Source of the DNA: Pseudomonadales bacterium
GTDB taxonomy: Bacteria > Pseudomonadota > Gammaproteobacteria > Pseudomonadales > Pseudohongiellaceae
Assembly (NCBI GenBank): GCA_024234395.1
Contig: JACKOH010000001.1
Location: 949,001 to 1,013,000, forward strand
Reading direction: 5' to 3'
Length of the DNA: 64,000 nt
In this document: one piece after another, positions 35,842 to 44,802 of the stretch
Position numbering within the stretch: the stretch's first letter is position 1
Layout: every line of letters begins with the position of its first letter
The notes under the pieces: model-generated
The model's database searches: none
What the model saw: only the letters and a program-made list of their open reading frames with translations
Told to the model about the DNA's origin: nothing
Made by a program: the position numbers and the translations under genes

Positions 35842-36975
35842 TCAGTTTGGCGCGGCGTTGCGGCCGGCCCTGGCTTGAGCATGCCACTGCAGTTGCTCAG
35901 CCCAGTGCAGGAACTCCGCGCTGTTGCCTCGAAATACCAGGCGCTGCAGTTTTTTGCTCAATTGAAAATCATACATGGGGTCGTAATAAAGCCGCAGCAG
36001 CTTCTCGATCCAGGCCCGGTGGGCTTCGATGTCCCCGTGGCGCAGATGCTGGTTCAGGGCTTCCTCCAGTTCGGCATGAATTTCCCGGAACAGATCACTC
36101 CCCAGGCGCCGCTGGATGCGTTGCAGGCTGGACAGCAGGTAGTCACTGAAAGCGGCTGCCACGGTATCCGGATTGGCGGTGCTAAAATCCCGGTAGTTGA
36201 CTTCCACATAGGCGTGCAGCACCGTCTGGACCCGGTAGGACAGGGATTCCTCGACAATGGCAAGGGGCGCCTGGCGCATCTGCCTGAACAACCCTAGCGG
36301 GACCGACAGAGACCCGATGGCGTGACCCTCGTCCTCGAGCAGCAGGCGCTGATACCCGGTAAAGGGAAGCTGTAGCAGTCTTATCGCCAGCCGGTTTTCG
36401 AAGTCGATCTGAGTCGGCTGCGGATCGACGCGACGCCCGAAAGCGGAGCCCCGGTGATTGGCAAGGCCCTCCAGGTCGATACCGGCCGGCAGCCGATTGA
36501 CCAGGTCGGTCTTGGCACAGCCGGTCTTGCCGCCGACTATCAGCAGCTCTCTGCGGCTGGCCTGGTCAATAGTGTCGGTCAGGAAGCGGCGCATGGCCTT
36601 GTAACCGCCGGCGACGCGGGGCCGCGGATAGCCCGCTTCGGCCAGCCATTGCTGGGCCGTGCGGGAACGCAACCCGCCGCGAAAGCAGTAGATGACGGCG
36701 TCCGGGTGGGCGTCGATGAAATCCAGCCACTGCGCAATGCGCTGCTGGCGCACGCTGCCACTGACCAGTTGCTGACCCAGTTCGATGGCGGCATCCTGGC
36801 CTGCCTGGCGATAGCGTTTCCCGACCGCTTCCCGTTCGCTGTCATCCAGCAGTGGCAGGTTGACAGCGGCAGGAAAGCTGCCGCGGGCGAACTCCACCGG
36901 AGCCCGCACATCGATCAGCGGGGTGCCCTCACTTAACAGCTGCAGGTAACTCTCGGCGGGAAGTATTTCTGACAT
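35842..36975 (-). CDS. mnmH: tRNA 2-selenouridine synthase
   Basis: MnmH (SelU) replaces sulfur in 2-thiouridine at tRNA wobble position 34 with selenium through a geranylated intermediate. The N-terminal rhodanese domain carries the active cysteine in VIYCFRGGLRSRTA. The C-terminal P-loop domain has GGKTGCAKTDLVNRL. I start at the ATG at 36975 (MSEILPAES); the frame has a TTG two codons upstream. At 377 residues the length is normal. The selenophosphate synthetase gene selD, needed for selenium transfer, is not in this window. Confidence 0.93.
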   Translation of the reverse strand: MSEILPAESYLQLLSEGTPLIDVRAPVEFARGSFPAAVNLPLLDDSEREAVGKRYRQAGQDAAIELGQQLVSGSVRQQRIAQWLDFIDAHPDAVIYCFRGGLRSRTAQQWLAEAGYPRPRVAGGYKAMRRFLTDTIDQASRRELLIVGGKTGCAKTDLVNRLPAGIDLEGLANHRGSAFGRRVDPQPTQIDFENRLAIRLLQLPFTGYQRLLLEDEGHAIGSLSVPLGLFRQMRQAPLAIVEESLSYRVQTVLHAYVEVNYRDFSTANPDTVAAAFSDYLLSSLQRIQRRLGSDLFREIHAELEEALNQHLRHGDIEAHRAWIEKLLRLYYDPMYDFQLSKKLQRLVFRGNSAEFLHWAEQLQWHAQARAGRNAAPN

Positions 36976-37107
36976 GGGCAAAACAACGGGATCGGGGTAT
37001 CCGCGCGGGCGGCAAAAGTCGCAAGTTTAGCATAGCCACGACCTTCAAACCCGGGTACGGGCGCAGTACCATGGCAATTACATGGCAGCAAAACCGAGGG
37101 AGTCAGG

Positions 37108-37764
37108 GTGAACGAGCACGGCGACCGACCGGGCAGCCGACCGGGCAGCCGACCGGAGAGAGACGAAGACTCCGGGACGGCGGATTCCGCAGCGCCAGGA
37201 CAGCACCGTGCCGGGCTGGATCCGGCGACGCTGGCCAGCCGCCTGCGGCGTCCCGGACCGGCACCCGTGCAGCTTTGGGATCCACCCTATTGTGGAGAGC
37301 TGGACATGCGCATCGCCCGCGACGGCACCTGGTTCCACGAGGGGCGTCCGATTCGCCGCGAGGCGCTGGTGCAGCTGTTTGCGTCGGTTCTCAAAAAAGA
37401 ACAGGGGCGCTATTACCTGGTCACGCCGGTGGAAAAAGTCGGTATTCAGGTGGACGACTGCCCGTTCGTGGCGTGCGGCGCCGAGTGGACCGGCAGCGGC
37501 CCGGAGCTGAGCCTGATTCTGACTCTCAATACCGGTGACCGGGTGACGGTAGACAAGGCGCATCCGCTGACCGTCTCCACGCTCCCCGACTCGGAGGAAC
37601 CCCATCCGGTGGTGCTGGTGCGCAATGGCCTCGAGGCACTGCTGTCCCGTAACGTTTTTTATCAGCTGGTGGATGCGGCGGAATCCCGTTCACGGGATGG
37701 CCGGACCTGCCTTGGCATCTACAGCAAAGGTGAGTTTTTCGAGCTTGGCAGCTACCAGGGATGA
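37108..37764 (+). CDS. DUF1285 protein
   Basis: The 218-residue protein begins (GTG at 37108) with a low-complexity Arg/Gly/Ser/Pro region. There, a nearly exact duplication of an 11-bp segment gives the repeated GSRPGSRP. After about 55 residues the conserved DUF1285 domain starts (LWDPPYCGELDMRIARDGTW). It continues with RREALVQLFASVLKKE, YYLVTPVEKVGI and HPLTVS. Structures of this family show a small alpha-beta fold of unknown function. No signal peptide is visible. It precedes etfBA by 150 nt on the same strand. Confidence 0.85.
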   Translation: MNEHGDRPGSRPGSRPERDEDSGTADSAAPGQHRAGLDPATLASRLRRPGPAPVQLWDPPYCGELDMRIARDGTWFHEGRPIRREALVQLFASVLKKEQGRYYLVTPVEKVGIQVDDCPFVACGAEWTGSGPELSLILTLNTGDRVTVDKAHPLTVSTLPDSEEPHPVVLVRNGLEALLSRNVFYQLVDAAESRSRDGRTCLGIYSKGEFFELGSYQG

Positions 37765-37915
37765 GGCCCGTGCGCGGCTGCTCTGGTTGACCTGATTTGG
37801 CAAAAACGGCAAACTGGGCGCCTTTTTTTCGGGCGGGTTGCGGACTGGCAGGGCCCAGGGAAGTGGCGCTATTCCGACAGCCCCGACAATTCAATTCTGT
37901 AAATCTGGAGAATCC

Positions 37916-38665
37916 ATGAAGGTTCTGGTGGCAGTCAAGCGCGTCGTCGACGCGTATGTAAAGGTCCGTGTGAAATCGGACCACAGCGGCGTTGAACTGG
38001 CCAATGCCAAAATGGCGATCAACCCGTTCTGCGAAATTGCCGTCGAGGAAGCCATTCGACTCAAGGAGCAGGGCAAGGCGGAAGAGGTCATTGCCGTCTC
38101 CATCGGTACCTCGGCCTCTCAGGAACAGATCCGTACAGCGCTGGCTCTGGGCGCCGACCGTGGCATCCTGGTGGAGACCGACCAGGAGGCGCAGCCATTG
38201 AGTGTGGCCCGGATTCTCAAGGCGATAGTGGAGAAAGAGGGAATCGACCTGGTCATCCTCGGCAAGCAGTCCATCGACACAGATAACAACCAGGTGGGCC
38301 AGATGCTGGGCGCACTCACCAACATGCCGCAGGGCACCTTCGCCTGCAAGGCCGAACCCGGTGACGGTACGATTACCGTAACCCGTGAGATCGATGGCGG
38401 TGAGCAGACCGTGGCGCTGAAGTTGCCGGCCATTGTCACCACTGACCTGCGTCTTAACGAACCCCGTTATGCATCGCTGCCCAATATCATGAAAGCCAAG
38501 AAGAAACCTATCGACACGGTCACGCCGGACGCGCTGGGCGTCAGCATGGAAAGCCGCATCCGCACGCTCAGTGTGGAACCACCGCCGCAACGCAGCGCCG
38601 GAATCAAGGTCGGCTCGGTGGACGAGCTAATCGACAAACTGAAAAACGAAGCCAAGGTAATTTGA
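37916..38665 (+). CDS. etfB: Electron transfer flavoprotein subunit beta
   Basis: EtfB with EtfA carries electrons from acyl-CoA and other dehydrogenases to the ETF-quinone oxidoreductase. The protein is 249 residues from the ATG at 37916 (MKVLVAVKRVVDAYVKVRVK), with TGGAG upstream. The AMP/adenine-binding loop and family motif LGKQSIDTDNNQVGQM are present, as is VEPPPQRSAGIKV near the C-terminus. The frame is open to 37838, but those residues do not belong. It is followed by etfA with a small gap. The quinone oxidoreductase gene is not within the window. Confidence 0.96.
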   Translation: MKVLVAVKRVVDAYVKVRVKSDHSGVELANAKMAINPFCEIAVEEAIRLKEQGKAEEVIAVSIGTSASQEQIRTALALGADRGILVETDQEAQPLSVARILKAIVEKEGIDLVILGKQSIDTDNNQVGQMLGALTNMPQGTFACKAEPGDGTITVTREIDGGEQTVALKLPAIVTTDLRLNEPRYASLPNIMKAKKKPIDTVTPDALGVSMESRIRTLSVEPPPQRSAGIKVGSVDELIDKLKNEAKVI

Positions 38666-38676
38666 GGACGGTGACC

Positions 38677-39609
38677 ATGAGCGTACTGGTAATTGCAGAA
38701 CACGATAACAGCTCTCTCAAGGCGGGAACCCTCAGTGCCATCAGCGCCGGCCTGGCGCTGGCCGAGAAGGTCGACGTACTGGTAGTCGGTTCCGGCTGCC
38801 AGGAAGTCGCCAGCGCCGCTGCCGCCGTGCAGGGTGTGGCCAGGGTGATCGTGGCTGACAATCCCGCCCATCAGCACCAACTGGCCGAAGCCGTGGCACC
38901 GGTGATCGCCGAACTGGGCAAGAATTACAGTCACGTGCTGGCAGCAGCTTCCACTACCGGTAAAAATGTGATGCCGCGGGCGGCGGCGCTGCTGGGTGTC
39001 GGTCAGGTTTCCGACATCATCGCGGTGAAATCCGCCGATACCTTTGTGCGTCCAATTTATGCAGGCAATGCGATCGCCACCGTTCAGTCGGACGATCCGA
39101 TCAAGGTTATCACCGTGCGCACCACGGCCTTCGATGAAGCCGGTGGTGGTGGCAGTGCCACTATTGAAATCAGTGCTGTAGTCGGCAATCAGGATGTTGC
39201 CAGCTTCGTCAGCGAGGAACTGTCCCGGTCCGAACGCCCTGAACTGACTTCCGCTGCCATCGTCATTTCCGGTGGTCGGGGTATGCAGAACGGTGAGAAC
39301 TTTTCCCTGCTGGAAAAAGTGGCTGACAAACTTGGTGCCGCGATCGGTGCCTCCAGGGCGGCCGTCGATGCCGGGTTTGTCCCCAACGACATGCAGGTGG
39401 GTCAGACCGGCAAGATCGTTGCTCCGGATCTTTACATCGCAGTGGGGATATCGGGGGCTATCCAGCATCTGGCCGGGATGAAGGATTCCAAGGTGATCGT
39501 GGCCATCAACAAGGATGAAGAGGCACCGATATTCCAGGTTGCCGATTATGGATTGGTTGCGGACCTGTTCCAGGCTCTGCCGGAACTGGAAAGCAAACTC
39601 AGAGTATAG
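38677..39609 (+). CDS. etfA: Electron transfer flavoprotein subunit alpha
   Basis: The 310-residue FAD-binding subunit of ETF. The C-terminal FAD domain shows VISGGRGMQNGENF, GASRAAVDAGFVPNDMQVGQTGK, and the closing YIAVGISGAIQHLAGM and INKDEEAPIFQVADYG segments, all diagnostic. I start at the ATG at 38677 (MSVLVIAEHDN), 11 nt after the etfB stop, instead of the TTG at 38662. A strong hairpin follows at 39676. Confidence 0.96.
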   Translation: MSVLVIAEHDNSSLKAGTLSAISAGLALAEKVDVLVVGSGCQEVASAAAAVQGVARVIVADNPAHQHQLAEAVAPVIAELGKNYSHVLAAASTTGKNVMPRAAALLGVGQVSDIIAVKSADTFVRPIYAGNAIATVQSDDPIKVITVRTTAFDEAGGGGSATIEISAVVGNQDVASFVSEELSRSERPELTSAAIVISGGRGMQNGENFSLLEKVADKLGAAIGASRAAVDAGFVPNDMQVGQTGKIVAPDLYIAVGISGAIQHLAGMKDSKVIVAINKDEEAPIFQVADYGLVADLFQALPELESKLRV

Positions 39610-39675
39610 AAAAGCCACTCAGATTTAATCAGAACGAAAGCAGGCTACGAGCGACTGACTGACAGCCTGTAAAGG

Positions 39676-39716
39676 AAAGGCCGCAACAGTTGCCCCTGGC
39701 AACCATTGCGGCCTTT
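39676..39716. terminator. Bidirectional terminator between etfA and rne
   Basis: AAAGGCCGCAA (39676-39686) pairs perfectly over 11 bp with TTGCGGCCTTT (39706-39716) around a 19-nt loop that can itself fold (GTTGCC/GGCAAC). T-rich sequence follows on the plus strand and pyrimidine-rich sequence (TTTCCTTT) on the minus strand. It lies between the convergent etfA and rne genes. Confidence 0.8.
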
Positions 39717-39753
39717 CTTATAGCCTGCTGGCTATCCCGTCAGGGTTGCCGGC

Positions 39754-42714
39754 TCAGTCCTGTCGGGACTGCTTTTCTTCCTGCAACTGGCGCTTGCGCA
39801 CTTCGCGCGGATCGTTCGGAGCCCGTCCGCCTGATTGAGCAGCAGGCTGGTCGGCAGAGCTGTCGGATTCCGCGTCTTTGGCAGCCACTTCCGGCGTTGC
39901 CGGCGCGGCTTTTTCACTGCTTGCGGACTCGCTGCTGGCAGTTCTGATGGGTTTCAGGGCATCCTTCACCGCCGCGTTGAACTTTTCATCGCTGATGCGT
40001 TTGTTGTCATCGCCGGCCACGTCGGCCTGGCCGCGGGCATTGCTGCGCTCCTGCTGTTGCGCTGGCTCGTTGGCCGCGGTTACCGCATCGGCTGACGTCT
40101 TGGCAGTCTGAGGCCGCTGGTTCTCCGAACCCGGCGCGGGCGCCTGGATTACGGTTTTTTCGTCATTCTGGGACACGGTGTTCACCGGAATGTCATTGCC
40201 AGCCTGGGTTTCGGCACCTGTGTTTGCCGGTGCCGACTCCGCGCGATCGGTGCCATGGTCAGCGGAACGGTCCCGTTTCTGACGGGCGGGTCTGGCGTCC
40301 CGGGAATCCGCGTCGCGGCGGGCACTTTCCTGGCCGGTATTTTCTGGGCGCACACCCTCAGCTGCCGGTGAGCCTGTCGCAGAATCGGATTCCGCGGCTG
40401 TGTTGCTTTCCGTCCGGGCAGCAGCGGGCTGATCGTCACCACGAGCGGCCGGCGTTTCAGACTGATCATTCTGCCGATTGCCGGTCTGCCGGTTACGCGA
40501 TCGGGAGTCCAGTTCCACTACATTACTGCCCGACTGCTGGGAATCCTGCTCCTGGCCAGTCCGGTCGGCGGCAGTGTTTTCGTTGCTGTCCGTGGCCTGT
40601 TGATCCGGCTTCGGTCCACGCTGACGAGGAGTGGTATTGCGTGCCCGTTTGCCGGCCGGACGGCGGCGGCTGCCTTTCCGTTCGCCCTGCTCGGAATCGT
40701 CTGTACCACCTTGTTGACCGGAGGCTGCGCGGTTCTGGCTGTCGTCACTCTTGTCCCTGGCCTGCTTACGCTGGCGGTCCTTTTTCTGCTCCGACTTCTG
40801 GTTCTGGTTCTGATTCTGATCCTGGTCGCGCTTGTCGCGGGCCTGATTGTCGCGCTCGCGGTTACCGCGCGAATCGTCCCGCTTGCCACCCTGCTTGCGC
40901 TTTCTCGATTTACCCTGATCGGATCGGCCCTGCTCGGACCGGTCCCGGTTGTCATCGCGTTGACGGGATCGCCCGCCCTGGCGTGACGTGGATCTGCTGT
41001 CCTGTGGCTCGGACTTGCCGGACCTGGCAGAGGCGGGTTTCCTGGGTTGCTCCTCTTCCTCATCCGTGCTTTTGAAGATTCCCATCAGCGAGGCGAGGAA
41101 ACCCTTCTTGGGAGGTTCCTTGCGGACCGGGGCACTGCTGATAACCGGCGCCTGAACGGCCGGCTGCTCCGCCCGTTCCACTTTGGAGGACACTTTCGGC
41201 GTGTCGGCCTCTGAAACAGAATCCACTTCGTAGGCCTGGGATTTCTGATTGACCCCGGTGATTTCGTAGTGTGGTGTTTCCAGGTCCGGATTCGGCTCGA
41301 TGACGATGCGCGTGCCGCTCTGGGATTCGATAGCTGCCAGGGCGCCGCGTTTCTCATTGAGCAGGTAGGAGCTGACCACCAGCGGCACGATAGCTTTCAC
41401 CTCGCGGCTCTTCTGCTTGTTGGCTTCCTCCTGAAGGATTCGCAGAATCGACAGCGACAGAGATTCCACGTCGCGGATCGTGCCCTGGCCATTACAGCGG
41501 GGGCAGACGATGGTGCTGGTCTCTCCCAGTGACGGGCGCAGGCGCTGGCGTGACATCTCCAGCAGGCCGAAGCGGGAAATCCGCCCGATCTGCACTCGCG
41601 CCCGGTCGGACTCCAGCGCATCGCGCATGCGGTTTTCCACTTCCCGCTGATTGCGGTTGGAGCTCATGTCGATGAAATCGATAACCACCAGGCCGCCCAT
41701 GTCCCGCAGTCGCAGCTGGCGGGCAATTTCGTCGGCTGCCTCCAGGTTGGTGTTGAGGGCCGTTTCCTCGATGTCGGCACCACGGGTGGCGCGTGAAGAA
41801 TTGATATCGATGGAAATCAGCGCTTCGGTGGGGTCGATCACGATCGAACCACCGGAAGGCAGTTTGACCTCCCGTTCGAAGGCGCTCTCGATCTGGGCTT
41901 CAATCTGGTAGTGATTGAACAGCGGCAGCTTTTCCTGGTAGAGCTTGATGCGGTTTTCGTACTGGGGCATGACCTGACGGATAAAGGTGATGGCCTGGTC
42001 GTAGGCCTCCTTGGTATCCAGCAGAACTTCACCGATTTCCCGCCGCAGGTAATCGCGGATAGTGCGGATGATGACATTGCTTTCCGCATAGATCAGGAAC
42101 GGGGCAGGGCGATCGACCACGGCTTCCTGAATCGAGGTCCACAGGGCCAGCAGGTAATCCAGGTCCCACTGCAGTTCTTCCTGTTCCTTGCCGACGCCCG
42201 CAGTCCTGACGATCAGGCCCATGCCATCGGGGATATTGAGGTTACGGAGCGATTCGCGGATCTCGGCGCGTTCGTCGCCTTCGATGCGGCGGGAGATGCC
42301 ACCGGCTTTCGGATTGTTGGGCATCAGTACCAGGTAACGACCAGCCAGGCTGATGTAGGTGGTCAGGGCGGCACCTTTATTGCCGCGTTCTTCTTTCTCC
42401 ACCTGGATAACTACTTCGGTGCCTTCCGGAATCAGTTCCCGGATCGGGGTGCGCTCACCCTTGTTCACCGCAGACTTGGCATAATACTGCTCGGAAATCT
42501 CCTTAAGTGGCAGGAAACCGTGACGCTCGGCTCCGAAATCCACGAAGGCCGCTTCCAGGCTGGGTTCCACTCGAGTGATCCTGCCCTTATAGATATTGGC
42601 CTTTTTCTGCACCCGGGTGCGGTTTTCGATGTCCAGGTCGTACAGGCGCTGCCCGTCCACCAGAGCGACACGAAGCTCCTCTTCCTGAGTCGCGTTGATA
42701 AGCATTCTTTTCAT
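39754..42714 (-). CDS. rne: Ribonuclease E
   Basis: Essential endonuclease of mRNA decay and rRNA/tRNA processing, and core of the degradosome on the inner membrane. The protein has 986 residues. The catalytic half begins MKRMLINATQEEELRVALVD. It has an S1 domain (about 35-120), metal-binding aspartates in ISIDINSSRATRG (about 303) and VVIDFIDMSSNRNQ (about 346), and the Zn-link CPRCNG (about 405). From about residue 530 on the protein is low-complexity. An Arg/Lys/Asp/Gln-rich RNA-binding stretch comes first, then a Glu/Ala/Thr/Gln-rich part with a basic end. This is the usual unstructured scaffold. A 1.37-kb gap upstream leaves room for the long autoregulatory leader known for this gene. 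Confidence 0.95.
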   Translation of the reverse strand: MKRMLINATQEEELRVALVDGQRLYDLDIENRTRVQKKANIYKGRITRVEPSLEAAFVDFGAERHGFLPLKEISEQYYAKSAVNKGERTPIRELIPEGTEVVIQVEKEERGNKGAALTTYISLAGRYLVLMPNNPKAGGISRRIEGDERAEIRESLRNLNIPDGMGLIVRTAGVGKEQEELQWDLDYLLALWTSIQEAVVDRPAPFLIYAESNVIIRTIRDYLRREIGEVLLDTKEAYDQAITFIRQVMPQYENRIKLYQEKLPLFNHYQIEAQIESAFEREVKLPSGGSIVIDPTEALISIDINSSRATRGADIEETALNTNLEAADEIARQLRLRDMGGLVVIDFIDMSSNRNQREVENRMRDALESDRARVQIGRISRFGLLEMSRQRLRPSLGETSTIVCPRCNGQGTIRDVESLSLSILRILQEEANKQKSREVKAIVPLVVSSYLLNEKRGALAAIESQSGTRIVIEPNPDLETPHYEITGVNQKSQAYEVDSVSEADTPKVSSKVERAEQPAVQAPVISSAPVRKEPPKKGFLASLMGIFKSTDEEEEQPRKPASARSGKSEPQDSRSTSRQGGRSRQRDDNRDRSEQGRSDQGKSRKRKQGGKRDDSRGNRERDNQARDKRDQDQNQNQNQKSEQKKDRQRKQARDKSDDSQNRAASGQQGGTDDSEQGERKGSRRRPAGKRARNTTPRQRGPKPDQQATDSNENTAADRTGQEQDSQQSGSNVVELDSRSRNRQTGNRQNDQSETPAARGDDQPAAARTESNTAAESDSATGSPAAEGVRPENTGQESARRDADSRDARPARQKRDRSADHGTDRAESAPANTGAETQAGNDIPVNTVSQNDEKTVIQAPAPGSENQRPQTAKTSADAVTAANEPAQQQERSNARGQADVAGDDNKRISDEKFNAAVKDALKPIRTASSESASSEKAAPATPEVAAKDAESDSSADQPAAQSGGRAPNDPREVRKRQLQEEKQSRQD

Positions 42715-44083
42715 GAGTCTTGCATTCCCTATGGTCAGACCGGGAAAGCAGGAACGACTGAGTAGGCCGGCACGGCGTAGTCACGCCGCTGCCATGGCAG
42801 GATAAGCACAAGGGTGATGTTCAGTCAGGTTACGGCGTTCTGTCGCCGCGCTCCGGAATGTCGGACCGATGTAGGCTGACCCGGAGTGCCGATAAAGCCG
42901 GTCAACAGGGAGTTGGCTCGCCCGGTCGGAACTGAGTAGGGACGAAACGGCGTCCGGTTCCGGCGGGAAGTGATTGAGAGCTGAGAGTTCCTGTTGTCGT
43001 TCTTATCATGCTTCATGCGCTTGCCGGCCCGGCTTGCGTGGTCGTTGTGGCAGGAATTCCGGTTGGAGTTCCGACCCGGTCAATTGCCGTTAAGCTGTGC
43101 TGTTACGGTGACTGAAGCGGGTTTACCTGACGGCCGGTGGTCGGGCCTTGCTGGTGAACATTTTAACTTTGTGTCTAAATGGTTATCCTGTGTGTCCTCG
43201 TCCAGGCTGCTCTGGCGGGAAGCTGTGAGACTTCCTGGCAGGTGGGCTGAACGTTGTAATCAATAATCCTGGTTTCGGTCTGGTTATGTTAACCAGTCAC
43301 CTGCCTGGCAGGTGACACTTTTCAATGTGTTTTACTAGCTTGCTAACAGTTTTCTTTTTCCTTTAACGTTCAGCGTTTAACGTTCGAGCTGCCGGACACG
43401 CTATTTGATTCGCGCGCGGCCTCGGTCGTCATCAGGCGGTATCGGCTGATGACCGTATCTCTGTCGTCACCGGCGAGTTAAAACTCTTCTCGCCAGGGGA
43501 TCCTGCGCCAGTTGCCGGCACACCTCGCGGTGGCCGGTACTGATCCATATTCTGATCAGAGCCGGGGCAGGAACCAGTGCTGTTCCGGACGGTAAATCCC
43601 TCGCCAGATTCCCCTAAATGCAACCGATGTGTAGCCGTCGAATGAGTGACAGCGGGCCGTCTGTGCAGCCGGGCTGACTGTCTTCGGTAATCCATCAGCA
43701 GCAGCCTGAACCGGGTCGGTGACCGGCGGTTCGGGGTGGCGGACTTCAGTAAAACCAGCCGGTAAATCCGAAGCTGGCTGTCAGGAACCTCGCAAGAATA
43801 GCAGTAATGCCCCCCGAACTCAATAGCGCCCGCCTTGAAAACACCAAGAAATCAAGAGGATGCGGGACTTTCATGAGATCCTCGGCGGAGCCCTCCGGAT
43901 TCGATCCGGTGCCTTGATTCGGAAATTTGTATGCGTTTACAATCACTGCTGACCGTGGCGATGTCCTGGCAGGGACACGCGGTTGGGGCTCACACATCAG
44001 GCCAGCAATTCTGTTCAAATAACTCATTGAAAACAATCAGTTGTCATCCGTATCAGGGTGACAGCCACTGCTGAAACAATTAC
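42715..44083. other. 1.37-kb region without recognisable gene between rne and the recombinase gene
   Basis: Divergent genes flank this stretch. The rne-proximal half probably contains its promoter and a long 5' leader, since RNase E controls its own mRNA through such a leader in E. coli. I see a 21-bp palindrome at 43296-43316 (GTCACCTGCC-T-GGCAGGTGAC) and repeats of TTTAACGTTC near 43360-43390. There is also a second CCTGGCAGGTG at about 43235. The promoter-like pair at 43914-43943 faces the recombinase gene. Short open frames here have no convincing ribosome binding site or family resemblance. A small RNA is possible but unproven. Confidence 0.55.
43914..43943 (+). promoter_or_regulatory. 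Predicted sigma70-type promoter for the recombinase gene
   Basis: TTGATT (43914-43919) and TACAAT (43938-43943) are separated by 18 nt, in a locally AT-rich stretch about 140 nt before the recombinase ATG. Match to consensus is good at -10 and fair at -35. Confidence 0.4.
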
Positions 44084-44758
44084 ATGACAATCTATTCGTA
44101 TTGCCGGTTCACCGAACTGGAAAAGGGCGACGAACACCAGACACTGGAATCTCTCATCGAGCGCGAGATGCTCAAGATACGAACCTATTGTCTCCGGCAG
44201 CAATGGTTTGTCACTGAAATCATCCGCGATCTGGACACGGCCTGGAATGAGGATTTTGCTGAACGGGAAGCCAGCGGGAAGCTGATGGCGATGTTGCAGG
44301 AAGGTGACATCGTGGTCAGCAGCAGCCTGGAACGGATTTTCAGTTCCTGTCACGACGCGGTTACCACTATCGCCACGCTCAAGGAGCGTGGCGTGCAACT
44401 GCACCTCGCGCCGCTTGGTGGCGATGTGACCAACCCGGAGTTCATGGTCAACTTCGAACGGGTGGGGCGTCTGTTTTCCTCCCTGGAGAAACGCCGCTCG
44501 GCAGAGCGTATCAAGCGGGTCAAACACAAGCAGCGCTCCAAGGGTCGTTACCTGGGTGGCAGTCGACCGTTCGGCTATATGATTCACGAAAATGGCCGCC
44601 TGATCGAAAATCCCATGGAACAGCGGGTTCTGAAACGCATTTTGCAACTGAAAAAAGACGGCAAGTCGCTTCGCGCGATCTCCAAGGAAGTGAGTACGCC
44701 GCTGGTGCCGGTGAGTTTCAAGACCGTGCAGCGACTGCTGCAGCGCCACGGCTACTAG
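44084..44758 (+). CDS. Serine recombinase-like protein with Thr at the catalytic Ser position
   Basis: The 224-residue protein has a resolvase-type N-terminal domain and a recombinase-domain C-terminus (GRYLGGSRPFGY, then a helix-turn-helix-like LKKDGKSLRAISKEV). In active enzymes the first strand ends YxRVS with the nucleophilic Ser near residue 10; here it reads YSYCRFT, placing Thr10 there. GDIVVSSSLERIFSS matches the GDxLVVxxxDRLxRS motif but loses its second Arg. The long coiled-coil part of large serine integrases is missing. It may be a domesticated DNA-binding protein without recombination activity. There is no good Shine-Dalgarno site. It is followed after 44 nt by lolC. Confidence 0.75.
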   Translation: MTIYSYCRFTELEKGDEHQTLESLIEREMLKIRTYCLRQQWFVTEIIRDLDTAWNEDFAEREASGKLMAMLQEGDIVVSSSLERIFSSCHDAVTTIATLKERGVQLHLAPLGGDVTNPEFMVNFERVGRLFSSLEKRRSAERIKRVKHKQRSKGRYLGGSRPFGYMIHENGRLIENPMEQRVLKRILQLKKDGKSLRAISKEVSTPLVPVSFKTVQRLLQRHGY

Positions 44759-44802
44759 CCGCGCCGATCCATCAGTTGTCGTTATCCCGCCGGTAACCCG
44801 TC

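Noticed and set aside
43432..44036. Short minus-strand frames in the rne-recombinase gap
   Set aside because: No ribosome binding sites, unusual composition and no recognisable products.
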